64,000 nt of DNA from Halobaculum halobium (GTDB lineage Archaea > Halobacteriota > Halobacteria > Halobacteriales > Haloferacaceae), in the NCBI RefSeq assembly GCF_030127145.1, contig NZ_CP126158.1:124001-188000 (forward strand), read 5' to 3'. The notes under the pieces are model-generated. The model had not been told where the DNA came from. It did not search any database and saw nothing but the letters and a program-made list of their open reading frames with translations. Position 1 is the first letter of the stretch, and the number at the start of each line of letters is the position of its first letter. Positions 51,980 to 60,621 of the stretch are shown here, piece by piece. Both the position numbers and the translations under genes were made by a program.

Positions 51980-53575
51980 ATGAAGATCGCGGGCATGGCG
52001 AGCAATCGCGGGCGCAATCTCAGGAACATCGCGGACCGAGCGCCGGGCGGCGCCGAGGTGTCGGTCGTCCTGACGAACGACGCCGACGCGCCGGTGCTGG
52101 ACGCGATGGACAAGCGCGGCGTGGCGACCGAGGTCGTCGAGCGCGAGGCGGGCGAATCGCGGGAGCCCCACGAGGAGCGCGTCCTCGACGCGCTCGCGGA
52201 CCACGACGTCGACATCGTGTGTCTGGACGGCTACATGCGCGTCCTGACGGACACGTTTCTCGAGGCCGCGCCGCCGACGCTGAACGTCCATCCCTCCCTC
52301 CTACCGTCGTTCGCCGGCAACGACGCCCACCGGCGCGTGCTCGACGCCGGCGTCCGCCAGACGGGTTGCACCGTCCACGTCGTCACCGAGGAGGTCGACG
52401 GCGGGCCAATCGTCACTCAGGAGACGGTCCCGGTGTACGAAGGGGACGACGAGGCGGACCTGAAAGAGCGCGTGCTCTACGAGGCGGAGTTCGCGGCGTA
52501 CCCGCGGGCCGTGAAGTGGTTCGCCGAGGGTCGCGTCACGGTCGATCTGGACGCCCACGAGGTCCACGTCGACGGCGACGACGCCGGCGACGGCCAGTTC
52601 CCCGCGCGGCGGACGACGAGCGAGGATCGCGTCCGTGAACTCCGCTACGGCGAGAACCCCCACCAGGACGCCGCGCTGTACGCCGACACAACCTGCGAGG
52701 AGGCGAACGTCGTCGCCGCCGACCAACGCAACGAGGGCGCCAAGAAGCTCTCGTACAACAACTACAACGACGCCGACGGCGCGCTGAACCTGGTGAAGGA
52801 GTTCGACGAACCCGCGGCCGCCGTGATCAAACACACGAACCCCGCGGGCTGCGCCACGGCCGACACGCTCGCGGACGCGTACGCCGACGCGCTCTCGACG
52901 GACGCGAAGTCCGCCTTCGGCGGCATCGTCGCGCTCAACCGCGAGTGCGACGCCGAGACGGCCGAGCTGATCGTCGACTCGTTCAAGGAGGTCGTCGTCG
53001 CCCCCGGCTACGCCGACGACGCGCTCGACGTGCTGTTCGAGAAGGACAACCTCCGCGTGCTCGACGTCGGCGACGAGGAGTCGTTCGGCGAGCGCCCGGA
53101 GACGCTCACGGAGAAGCCCATCGTCGGCGGCCGACTCGTGCAGGAGCGCGACCTGCAGGCGCCCGAGCGCGACGACCTGGAGGTCGTCACCGAGCGCGCG
53201 CCGACCGACGAGGAGATCGAGACGATGCTGTTCGCGTGGCGCGTCATGAAGCACGTGAAGTCGAACGGCATCCTGTTCGCGACCGGCACCGAGACGGTGG
53301 GCGTCGGAATGGGGCAGGTCAGCCGCGTCGACGCCGTCACGCTGGCGGCGATGAAAGCCGAGAAGGACGCCGATGGCAAGTCCGCCGCCGGCGCCGTGAT
53401 GGCCTCGGACGCGTTCTTCCCGTTCCCGGACGCCATCGAGGAGGCCGCCGAGGCGGGCATCGAGGCGGTGATCCAACCCGGCGGGTCGGTCAACGACGAC
53501 GACGTGACCGCCGCGGCCGACGAGCACGACATGGCGATGGTGTTCACCGGCGACCGCGCGTTCCGCCACGACTGA
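51980..53575 (+). CDS. purH: PurN-PurH fusion: GAR formyltransferase plus AICAR formyltransferase
   Basis: A 531-residue fusion. Residues 1-190 are a PurN-like GAR transformylase (KIAGMASNRGRNLRNIA; formyl-transfer motif NVHPSLLPSFAGNDAHRRVL). Residues about 210-531 are the AICAR-transformylase half of PurH: RELRYGENPHQDAALY, KKLSYNNYNDADGA, the catalytic Lys-His in AVIKHTNPAGCATADT, and SAFGGIVALNRECD. The IMP cyclohydrolase (MGS-like) domain of bacterial PurH is absent, so a separate PurO should close the ring. Both halves use 10-formyl-tetrahydrofolate; the folate gene folCP is 1.3 kb away. Confidence 0.92.
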   Translation: MKIAGMASNRGRNLRNIADRAPGGAEVSVVLTNDADAPVLDAMDKRGVATEVVEREAGESREPHEERVLDALADHDVDIVCLDGYMRVLTDTFLEAAPPTLNVHPSLLPSFAGNDAHRRVLDAGVRQTGCTVHVVTEEVDGGPIVTQETVPVYEGDDEADLKERVLYEAEFAAYPRAVKWFAEGRVTVDLDAHEVHVDGDDAGDGQFPARRTTSEDRVRELRYGENPHQDAALYADTTCEEANVVAADQRNEGAKKLSYNNYNDADGALNLVKEFDEPAAAVIKHTNPAGCATADTLADAYADALSTDAKSAFGGIVALNRECDAETAELIVDSFKEVVVAPGYADDALDVLFEKDNLRVLDVGDEESFGERPETLTEKPIVGGRLVQERDLQAPERDDLEVVTERAPTDEEIETMLFAWRVMKHVKSNGILFATGTETVGVGMGQVSRVDAVTLAAMKAEKDADGKSAAGAVMASDAFFPFPDAIEEAAEAGIEAVIQPGGSVNDDDVTAAADEHDMAMVFTGDRAFRHD

Positions 53576-53678
53576 GCCGCGCCGACGCCGGTAGCGCGCT
53601 CCGGGCCACAGGGCAACGTGTCGACCGAAGCAGTTATCGAAACGGGGTACAGCGCACGAACTATGACCGTGACCGTGT

Positions 53679-54836
53679 ATGACTGAGGACGCGGTACCCA
53701 TCGACGCGAGCGCGACCGCGGCCTCGACGTCGGCCCGCCTGGCGAACCTGCACGAGGCCACGCGCACGATGATGCTCGCTGAGTCGCGGGAGGCGGTCGC
53801 GCGGACGGCGGCGACGGCGGCGACGGACGTCCTCGGGTTTCCGCTGAACACGGTCCGCCTGTACGACCCGGAGACGGACCGACTCATGCCGACGGCGGTC
53901 TCCGACGGGGTGGAGGAACTCGCCGGCGAGCGGACGCCCTACGAACGGGGCGAGACGATCCAATGGGAGGCCTTCGACGGGGGCGACCCGCTCGTGTTCG
54001 ACGACATCACCGACATCGACGACGACGTGCCCCGTTCGGGCTCAGGGAGCATGCTCATCGCGCCGCTGGGCGAGCACGGCGTGCTCACCCTCGGATCGAC
54101 GACCGAGGGCGGGATCGACCCGGCCGACGTGGAGTTGGCGCGCGTGCTCGCGGCGAACGTGGAGGCGGCGATGGACCGCGCGCGGCGGCGGACGGCGCTG
54201 GCCGAGCGGACGGAGTCGCTGCGGCGCAAAAACGAGCGGCTGGACGAGTTCGCCGCCATCGTGAGCCACGACCTCCGGAACCCCCTGAACGTCGCGCGCG
54301 GGTACGTGGAACTGGCCCTCGAGGAGGACGACACCGACCACCTCCCGGCGGCCGTCGAAGCGCTCGACCGGATGGACGACCTCGTTGACGCAACGCTGTC
54401 GCTGGCCCGTCAGGGACGCGACGTCGAGGAGACGGAGCCGACGGACGTCGGCCGGCTCGCGCGGGAGGCGTGGGCGGTGGTCGACGCGCCCGAGGCGTCG
54501 CTCGTCGTCGACGACGCGCCGACGGTCGCCGCCGACCCGGAGCGACTGCGGACGCTGCTCGAGAACTGCCTGCGCAACGCCGTCGACCACGCCGGCCCCG
54601 ACGTGACCGTCGTCGTGGGCGAAAGCGACGAGGGGTTCTTCGTCGCCGACGACGGCCCGGGAGTCGATCCCGGAGACCGGGACGCGATGTTCGACCGCGG
54701 GTACACGACGGCCGACGACGGCACGGGCTTCGGGCTCGCGACCGTCGCCGACATCGCTCGGGCCCACGGCTGGACGACGAGCGCCTCAGAGAGCGCGGAC
54801 GGCGGCCTCCGGCTGACCTTCGACGGCTCCCGTTAG
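53679..54836 (+). CDS. GAF-domain sensor histidine kinase
   Basis: A 385-residue cytoplasmic kinase with no membrane helix. Residues about 15-170 form a GAF sensor (AATDVLGFPLNTVRLYDPET, MLIAPLGEHGVLTLGSTTEG). The HisKA H-box is FAAIVSHDLRNPLNVARGY, with the phospho-His near 196. The ATPase domain has N-box NCLRNAVDHAG, G1 DDGPGVDPGDR and G2 GTGFGLATVADIA. No response regulator is next to it, as is common in haloarchaea. Ligand unknown. Confidence 0.9.
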   Translation: MTEDAVPIDASATAASTSARLANLHEATRTMMLAESREAVARTAATAATDVLGFPLNTVRLYDPETDRLMPTAVSDGVEELAGERTPYERGETIQWEAFDGGDPLVFDDITDIDDDVPRSGSGSMLIAPLGEHGVLTLGSTTEGGIDPADVELARVLAANVEAAMDRARRRTALAERTESLRRKNERLDEFAAIVSHDLRNPLNVARGYVELALEEDDTDHLPAAVEALDRMDDLVDATLSLARQGRDVEETEPTDVGRLAREAWAVVDAPEASLVVDDAPTVAADPERLRTLLENCLRNAVDHAGPDVTVVVGESDEGFFVADDGPGVDPGDRDAMFDRGYTTADDGTGFGLATVADIARAHGWTTSASESADGGLRLTFDGSR

Positions 54837-54867
54837 CCATAAGCGCGCGCCGCGAATCCGTCCGGGT

Positions 54868-57396
54868 ATGCGCTACTACGAGGCGGCGAACTTCCTCTTC
54901 GACCTCCGGCGCTTCCAGGTCAAGCCGGGCACCGAATCGGTGCGCGACCTGTTGGCGCACCTGGGTGACCCCCACGAGGGGATCGACTTCGTCCAGGTCG
55001 CGGGGTCGAACGGGAAGGGGAGCGTCGCCCGGATGGTGGAGTCCGTCCTCCGCGAGGACGGCCGCCGCGTCGGTCTCTACACCTCCCCGCACTTCGAGCA
55101 CGTCCGCGAACGCGTCCGCGTCGACGGCCGATCGATCCCGAAAGCCGAGGTCGCGGCGTTCGTCGAGGCGGCGAAGCCGTGGCTCGTCGAGCGGGCTGCC
55201 GACGGCGAGCCGCTCACCTTCTTCGAGGTCGTCACCGCGTTGGCCCTGTGGCGGTTCGACCGGGCGGACGTTGACGTGGCGGTGTTGGAGGTCGGGATGG
55301 GCGGGGAGTTCGACGCCACGAGCGTCGTCGATCCCGTCGCCGCCGCGGTGACGAACGTCTCGCTCGAACACACTGCCGTCCTCGGCAACACGGTCGAGGA
55401 GATCGCCCGCACGAAAGCGAAGGTCGCACCCGCGGGCGGTCCGCTCGTCACGGCGACGGCGGGGGAGGCGCTCGCCACCGTGCGGGAAGTCGCCGGCGAC
55501 CGCGACGCTACCGTGCGCACCGTGGCGGGACCGACCGGCGGCCCGGCTCCCGCGGACGCGGACCTGACGGCGACGTACGAGGGCGCGGTGAGTCCCCAGG
55601 AGTCGCGGGTCGCGCTCGTCGGCGACGGCTGGGCCGTCGAGACCAGGATCCCGCTGTTGGGCGCCTATCAGGCGACGAACGCCGGCGTCGCCGCCTCGCT
55701 CGTGCGGGCCATGGGCGTCGACGACGGCGGGACGCTCGCGCGCGGACTGCGAAACGCCCACTGGCCCGGCCGCTTCGAGGTCATGGAATCGGACCCGCTC
55801 GTGGTGCTCGACGGCGCGCACAACCCCGCCGCCTGCGGGACGCTCGGCGAGACGCTCGCCGAACTCGACGCCGACGATCTCCACCTCGTGTTCGGCGCGA
55901 TGCACGACAAGGACCACGGTGAGATGGCCGCCGCGCTGCCGGCGCCTGCGTCAGTCCACACGTGCGCGCCGACGCTGGACCGCGCGGAGGACCCGGAGGT
56001 GCTCGCGCGGGTGTTCGAGCGGGAGACCGACGCGACGGTGACCGCCGGCGATTCCGTCGCCGACGCGCTCGCCGACGCGCGAGCGGCGGCCGGTCCGGAC
56101 GACTGCGTGCTGCTCACCGGGTCGCTGTTCTGCGTCGCGGAGGCGCGTACGACGTGGACCCGACAGGTCGTCCCCAAGGGTCTCAGCGACGGGGCGGACG
56201 CCCGCGAGACCCTCGCGGACGCGAACGTCCCGACCCCCGAGATCGCCGCCGCGGCCGACGAGAGCGTCCACGAGACGGTGAAGACGCGGGTCTCCGAGAC
56301 GCAGGCGACCCACCTGCGCCGGGAGGCCGCGCGCGCTGGCGCCGCCTGCGGCGTCAGCGGCGTCGGTGGCGGTGAGCTCGCGGAGGTCCTCCTCGCGGGG
56401 TCGCACGCGGCGTTCGGCGAGCTGACGGATGCGCTCGACGACCTCGGCCACGGACTCGCCGGGGTGGCCGAAGACTTGCGCGGAGCCGTCGGGGAGGCGA
56501 CCGAGGCCGTCGCGGACCCCCGATACCCCTGGACCGACGGCACCGCGGTGATGGGCGTGCTCAACGTCACGCCCGACTCGTTTCACGACGGCGGGGAGTT
56601 CTTCGACGAGGCGGACGCACTGGCGCGCGCGGAGGCCCTCGTCGATGCCGGCGTCGACGTCATCGACGTGGGTGGGGAGTCGACGCGCCCGGGCGCCGAA
56701 GCGGTGCCCGTCGACGAGGAGATCGACCGGATCGTGCCCGTCATCGAGGCCGTTGCTGACGTCGACGCCCTCGTCTCGGTGGATACCCGGAAAGCGTCCG
56801 TGGCGGAGGCAGCGCTCGACGCGGGTGCCGACGTCCTCAACGACGTGACCGGATTGGAGGACCCGGAGATGCGCTTCCTCGCCGCCGAGCGCGACGTGCC
56901 GGTGATCGTGATGCACAGCATCGACACGCCCGTCGACCCCGAGACCTCCCCCGACTACGACGACGTCGTCGAGGACGTGATCGCCGAGCTGGGCGAGCGA
57001 GTGCTCCTCGCCGAGAAGGCGGGCATCCCCCGGGAGAACGTGATCGTCGACCCCGGGATCGGCTTCGGGAAGTCGCCGCGAGCGAACTTCGCCCTCTTGG
57101 GCCGGCTTGGGGAGTTCGAGGCGCTGGGCTGTCCGGTGCTGTTCGGCCACTCCCACAAGTCGATGTTCGAGTTGACTGGCGAGACCGCCGGCGACGCGCC
57201 AAATGGAACGGTCGCGGCGACGGCGCTGGCGGCGGCCAACGGCGCCGACATCGTCCGCGTCCACGACGCCGCCGAGAACGCCGCGGCCGTCCGCGTCGCC
57301 GCGGCGGCCGCCGACCCGGCGGGGTTCGACGCGCCGCGACCGGCTGACGGCGCCGGCGACACGGACCGAGCCGACGGCGACGGTGGGGACGCGTGA
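54868..57396 (+). CDS. folP: FolC-FolP fusion: folylpolyglutamate synthase / dihydropteroate synthase
   Basis: An 842-residue bifunctional folate enzyme. Residues 1-430 are a Mur-ligase-type FolC: P-loop VAGSNGKGSVARMVES, YTSPHFEHVRERVRVDG, VLEVGMGGEFDATS and VLDGAHNPAACGTL. After a linker (about 430-545) comes DHPS: GVLNVTPDSFHDGGEFFDEA, VIDVGGESTRPGAEAVP, then DVLNDVTGLEDPEM, DPGIGFGKSP and FGHSHKSM. The order FolC-FolP and its linker are known from Haloferax. It overlaps rnp3 by four bases. Confidence 0.93.
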   Translation: MRYYEAANFLFDLRRFQVKPGTESVRDLLAHLGDPHEGIDFVQVAGSNGKGSVARMVESVLREDGRRVGLYTSPHFEHVRERVRVDGRSIPKAEVAAFVEAAKPWLVERAADGEPLTFFEVVTALALWRFDRADVDVAVLEVGMGGEFDATSVVDPVAAAVTNVSLEHTAVLGNTVEEIARTKAKVAPAGGPLVTATAGEALATVREVAGDRDATVRTVAGPTGGPAPADADLTATYEGAVSPQESRVALVGDGWAVETRIPLLGAYQATNAGVAASLVRAMGVDDGGTLARGLRNAHWPGRFEVMESDPLVVLDGAHNPAACGTLGETLAELDADDLHLVFGAMHDKDHGEMAAALPAPASVHTCAPTLDRAEDPEVLARVFERETDATVTAGDSVADALADARAAAGPDDCVLLTGSLFCVAEARTTWTRQVVPKGLSDGADARETLADANVPTPEIAAAADESVHETVKTRVSETQATHLRREAARAGAACGVSGVGGGELAEVLLAGSHAAFGELTDALDDLGHGLAGVAEDLRGAVGEATEAVADPRYPWTDGTAVMGVLNVTPDSFHDGGEFFDEADALARAEALVDAGVDVIDVGGESTRPGAEAVPVDEEIDRIVPVIEAVADVDALVSVDTRKASVAEAALDAGADVLNDVTGLEDPEMRFLAAERDVPVIVMHSIDTPVDPETSPDYDDVVEDVIAELGERVLLAEKAGIPRENVIVDPGIGFGKSPRANFALLGRLGEFEALGCPVLFGHSHKSMFELTGETAGDAPNGTVAATALAAANGADIVRVHDAAENAAAVRVAAAAADPAGFDAPRPADGAGDTDRADGDGGDA

Positions 57397-58111
57397 CTGT
57401 GACCGAACCTGGCCCGTACGAGGCCGCGTACGCTCGTCCCGACGGTGAGGCGACGCCGGCGCGGCTCGCTCAGACCGCCCGGCGGTACGGGTACGACGGG
57501 CTCGTGATACGGACGCGCGAGGCGGACGTCGACGCCGCCGCGCTCCGCGACCGCTACGACGTGGACGTGGTGCCGGCCGTCGAGGTCGTCGCCGACGAGC
57601 CACCCTCCGCCAGCGGCGCGGTCGGCAACTTTCGGCCGGACTTCCCGCTGGTGCTCGTTCGCGGCGGGACCGACGCGCTCAACCGCTTCGCAGTCGAGCA
57701 GGACCGCGTCGACGTACTCGCCGCCCCGCTGTCGGGCGAGGGCGGCTTCAACCACGTGCTCGCGAAGGCCGCGGCGACCCACGGCACGCGCGTGGAGTTC
57801 GACCTCGGGCCGGCGCTTCGGGAGTCGGGCGGCGTGCGAGTTCGCGCGCTCAGGGGCTGCGGAAGCTCCGAGAGATCGTCGGCCACTACGACGCGCCGTA
57901 CGTGGTAAGCGCTCGGCCGGCGTCGCACCTGCAACTGCGCGCGCCGCGGGAGGTGGCCGCGCTGGGGGCAGAACTCGGCTTCGCCGAGGAGTGGCTCCGT
58001 GCGGGCCTGGCCGAGTGGGGGCGGCTCGCGGCGCGCAACCGCGAGCGACTCTCCGCGGAGTTCATTTCCCCGGGGGTCCGAGTGGACCGGTGTGAAGCAG
58101 ACGATCGCTGA
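57393..58111 (+). pseudogene. rnp3: RNase P protein component 3 (Rpp30), frameshifted near 57850
   Basis: The first frame opens YEAAYARPDGEATPARLAQT and continues through FRPDFPLVLVRGGTDALNRF to ESGGVRVRAL, the PHP-barrel of Rpp30, then goes out of frame. The other frame resumes GLRKLREIVGHYDAPYVVSA and ASHLQLRAPREVAALGAELG to the stop at 58111. One missing base in CAGGGGCTG (57850-57859) explains it. The joined protein is about 240 residues, as in other haloarchaea. Rpp30 is an essential RNase P subunit and rnp2 lies nearby, so a base-calling error is the simplest reading. It overlaps folCP and the next gene. Confidence 0.87.
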
Positions 58112-58754
58112 CCACGCGGCGCGGTTCTCGGAGGCCGCCGCCGACTACGACGACGAGCAGAACAGCGAGGAGTACGAGGCGTGCGCCGGGCTGGTCATCC
58201 GCCGCGCGGCGCCCGGCGAGACCGACACCGTGCTGGATCTCGGCACCGGAACCGGCGCCATCGCGCTCGCGCTTTCGGCGGACGCAGGCCGCGTCGTCGG
58301 CCGCGACGTGAGCGAGGGGATGCTGGAGCAGGCGAGGGAGAAGGCCGAAGACCGGGGCGTCGAAACCGTCGAGCTCGGGTACGGCGAGTTCCGCGCGCCC
58401 GAGTACGACGGCGAGGCGCAGATCGTCACCTCGAACTTCGCGCTCCACCACCTCGCGGACGAGCAGAAGCGCGAGGCGATCGAGACGTGGGCCGACCTCG
58501 ACGGCGGGACGACGCCCAGTCGGAGCGACACGGTCGGCCCGCGGCGGATCGTGCTCGGCGACGTGATGTTCTTCGGCGAGCCGGACCCCGAGGAGCCGTT
58601 CTACAGCCCCGAGGTGGACGACCCGGCGACCGTCGGGACGCTCGTCGACTACTTCACCGACGCCGGCTACGCCGTGACGCAGGTGGACCGAGTCCACGAT
58701 CAGGTCGGCGTGATCACCGCCGAGCGCGTCGTCTCCGGCGGCCGGGAGTCGTGA
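58092..58754 (+). CDS. Class I SAM-dependent methyltransferase
   Basis: A 220-residue enzyme from a GTG start that overlaps the rnp3 stop by 20 bases. AdoMet motif I is TVLDLGTGTGAIALALSADA, motif II end is VVGRDVSEGMLEQAREKA, and the NFALHH region (IVTSNFALHHLADEQKR) corresponds to motif IV. The N-terminal FSEAAADYDDEQNSEEYEAC resembles ubiquinone/menaquinone-type methyltransferases. It is embedded in the RNase P cluster in haloarchaea, hinting at a tRNA or RNA link, but the substrate is unknown. Confidence 0.85.
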   Translation: MKQTIADHAARFSEAAADYDDEQNSEEYEACAGLVIRRAAPGETDTVLDLGTGTGAIALALSADAGRVVGRDVSEGMLEQAREKAEDRGVETVELGYGEFRAPEYDGEAQIVTSNFALHHLADEQKREAIETWADLDGGTTPSRSDTVGPRRIVLGDVMFFGEPDPEEPFYSPEVDDPATVGTLVDYFTDAGYAVTQVDRVHDQVGVITAERVVSGGRES

Positions 58755-58803
58755 CCGGACCGAACCGAGTCGTGACCGCGTCGACCGCCGCGTTCGATCG
58801 CCC

Positions 58804-59340
58804 GTGAAACACCTCCCCAAACACATCCGGCCGCGGTGGCGGTACCTCGTCGTCGGCCTGGAGTCGTGGCCCGACGCCAACCTCACGCGGGGGTCGGTTC
58901 AGCGCGAGGTGTGGTACGCCGCACAGAACCTCCTCGGCGACCCCGGGAGCGCCGACGCCGACCTGACGGTCGTGCGCTTCCGGTTCGCCGACGGGACCGG
59001 CGCCGCTGTGGTCCGCGTCCGCCACGGGGAACTCGAGCGCGCCCGGGCGGCACTGGCGTGCGTCGACACCGTCGACGGTGACCCGGTCGGGGTCCGCGTA
59101 CGCGGCGTCTCGGGCACGATACGGGCCGGTGAGGAAAGCTATTTAGGCGGCGCGGGCGGAGTCGGAGACGAGAGCACGGTCGAGCTCACGGCCGACGGCG
59201 CGAGCGGACCCGGCCGTCGTCGCCGCGACGGCGCCGTCGACGTTTCGACGCCGTCTGGGTACGTGGGCGCGACCGACGGAGACACTTCCCGCCCGGGGCG
59301 GTCCGACCCGGCCGACGACGCGACCTCGGACGAACACTGA
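58804..59340 (+). CDS. rnp2: RNase P protein component 2 (Pop5)
   Basis: A 178-residue protein from GTG. Residues 1-110 match archaeal Pop5: KHLPKHIRPRWRYLVVGLES, REVWYAAQNLLGDPGSADAD and VRFRFADGTGAAVVRVRHGE. Pop5 pairs with Rpp30 to support RNase P RNA catalysis in pre-tRNA 5' processing. The C-terminal about 60 residues are a Gly/Asp/Arg/Ser-rich low-complexity tail (ADGASGPGRRRRDGAVD) beyond the family's usual length. It lies 12 bases before psmA. Confidence 0.88.
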   Translation: MKHLPKHIRPRWRYLVVGLESWPDANLTRGSVQREVWYAAQNLLGDPGSADADLTVVRFRFADGTGAAVVRVRHGELERARAALACVDTVDGDPVGVRVRGVSGTIRAGEESYLGGAGGVGDESTVELTADGASGPGRRRRDGAVDVSTPSGYVGATDGDTSRPGRSDPADDATSDEH

Positions 59341-59352
59341 CACTGAGACACG

Positions 59353-60129
59353 ATGCAGGGACAAGCCCAACAGCAGGCGTACGACCGGGGGATCACCATC
59401 TTCTCCCCGGACGGTCGCCTCTATCAAGTCGAGTACGCGCGAGAGGCAGTCAAACGAGGGACGGCGAGCGTCGGGGTCCGCACGGCCGAGGGCGTCGTGC
59501 TGGCCGCGGACAAGCGATCGCGCTCGGAGCTGATGGAGCCGGACTCCGTCGAGAAGCTCCACAAGATCGACGATCACGTCGGCATCGCTAGCGCCGGTCA
59601 CGTCGCCGACGCCCGCCAGCTCATCGACTTCGCACGTCGGCAGGCGCAGGTAAATCGCCTCCGCTACGGCGAGGAGATGGGCATCGAGACGCTGACGAAG
59701 ACCGTCACCGACCACATCCAGCAGTACACCCAGGTCGGCGGCGCGCGCCCGTTCGGGGTCGCGCTCATCGTCGGCGGCATCGAGAACGGCGAGCCCCGCC
59801 TGTTCGAGACGGACCCATCGGGGACGCCCTACGAGTGGAAGGCGCTCTCGATCGGCGCGAACCGCGCCGACGTGCGCGAGCGCTTGGAGGAGGGCTACAA
59901 CGACGACCTCGCGATGGAGGAGGGGATCGAGCTCGCGCTCGCCGCGCTCGCGGAGTCCGGCGACGAGGAGGGTCTCGAGCCCGACGGTGTCGGCCTCGGA
60001 ACGATCCACGTCGACGACGAGCAGTACGTCGACCACGACGTCGCCTCGATCGAGGGCTACCTCGACGAATTCGACTTCCTCGCGCCCGAGGACGAGGAGG
60101 CCGACGGCGACGACGCGGCCGACGAGTAG
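59353..60129 (+). CDS. psmA: Proteasome alpha subunit
   Basis: A 258-residue alpha-type 20S subunit. The N-terminal helix H0 signature is YDRGITIFSPDGRLYQVEYA, followed by REAVKRGTASVGVRTAEGVV. It lacks the catalytic N-terminal Thr, as alpha subunits do. GSARPFGVALIVGG-like and YEWKALSIGANRADVRE segments follow. The last about 20 residues are highly acidic (EDEEADGDDAADE), as in haloarchaeal PsmA. Alpha rings gate the protease and dock PAN ATPases. Confidence 0.95.
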   Translation: MQGQAQQQAYDRGITIFSPDGRLYQVEYAREAVKRGTASVGVRTAEGVVLAADKRSRSELMEPDSVEKLHKIDDHVGIASAGHVADARQLIDFARRQAQVNRLRYGEEMGIETLTKTVTDHIQQYTQVGGARPFGVALIVGGIENGEPRLFETDPSGTPYEWKALSIGANRADVRERLEEGYNDDLAMEEGIELALAALAESGDEEGLEPDGVGLGTIHVDDEQYVDHDVASIEGYLDEFDFLAPEDEEADGDDAADE

Positions 60130-60245
60130 TCGGGCCGAACCGCCTCGCCGCTCGCCGACCTGCACTGTCGGCTCACACCGTCGATCCGCGCTGCGATTCG
60201 CCGGGTCGCCGAGTCGAATTCACTTTCTATCGACGGTCCGTGGAG

Positions 60246-60506
60246 ATGCGAGACGGCGACGAGCGCGATCTCAGTGATGGCGCGCTGACGGTCGACGCGT
60301 TCCAGCGCGTTCGCGCGGTCGATCGCATCGCCGTCGGCGACGCTCCCTCCGTCGAACGGGCTGTACCGTTGGGGAGCGTGCCCACTCCGGAAGAGAGTCG
60401 TCCGAGTGATCCGCCCGCGGCGCCGCGTGGTGACGAGGCGGCGGTGCGGGCGGATGTCGGCACGGAACGCGACGACGACCCAGACGTGGTGACAGTACTG
60501 TGGTGA
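60246..60506 (+). CDS. Hypothetical acidic protein
   Basis: An 86-residue frame opening MRDGDERDLSDGALTVDAFQ, with a GTG two codons earlier as alternative start. The composition is acidic and haloarchaeal-like, which supports coding, but no domain is recognised. The Pro-rich second half (PTPEESRPSDPPAAPRGDE) looks disordered. It lies between psmA and gdh on the same strand. Confidence 0.4.
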   Translation: MRDGDERDLSDGALTVDAFQRVRAVDRIAVGDAPSVERAVPLGSVPTPEESRPSDPPAAPRGDEAAVRADVGTERDDDPDVVTVLW

Positions 60507-60572
60507 CAGACGATGGAGCGTCGCGTGCTGGCCGGTGACGCTCCGCGAGTCGCCGTCGCGGATATAACTATT

Positions 60573-60588
60573 TACTCACGATAGAATA
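60573..60588. promoter_or_regulatory. TrmB-like operator (TACT-N7-GAATA) upstream of gdh
   Basis: TACT-cacgata-GAATA differs from the TrmB consensus TACT-N7/8-GAGTA at one base. It lies 34 to 49 bases before the gdh ATG within an AT-rich promoter patch (about 60561-60590), overlapping the likely TATA box, a position that would repress. The perfect site at ppsA makes chance less likely. Confidence 0.5.
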
Positions 60589-60621
60589 AGCCTTTTGGCG
60601 GCTCGCGTGGTACGTCCGGTC

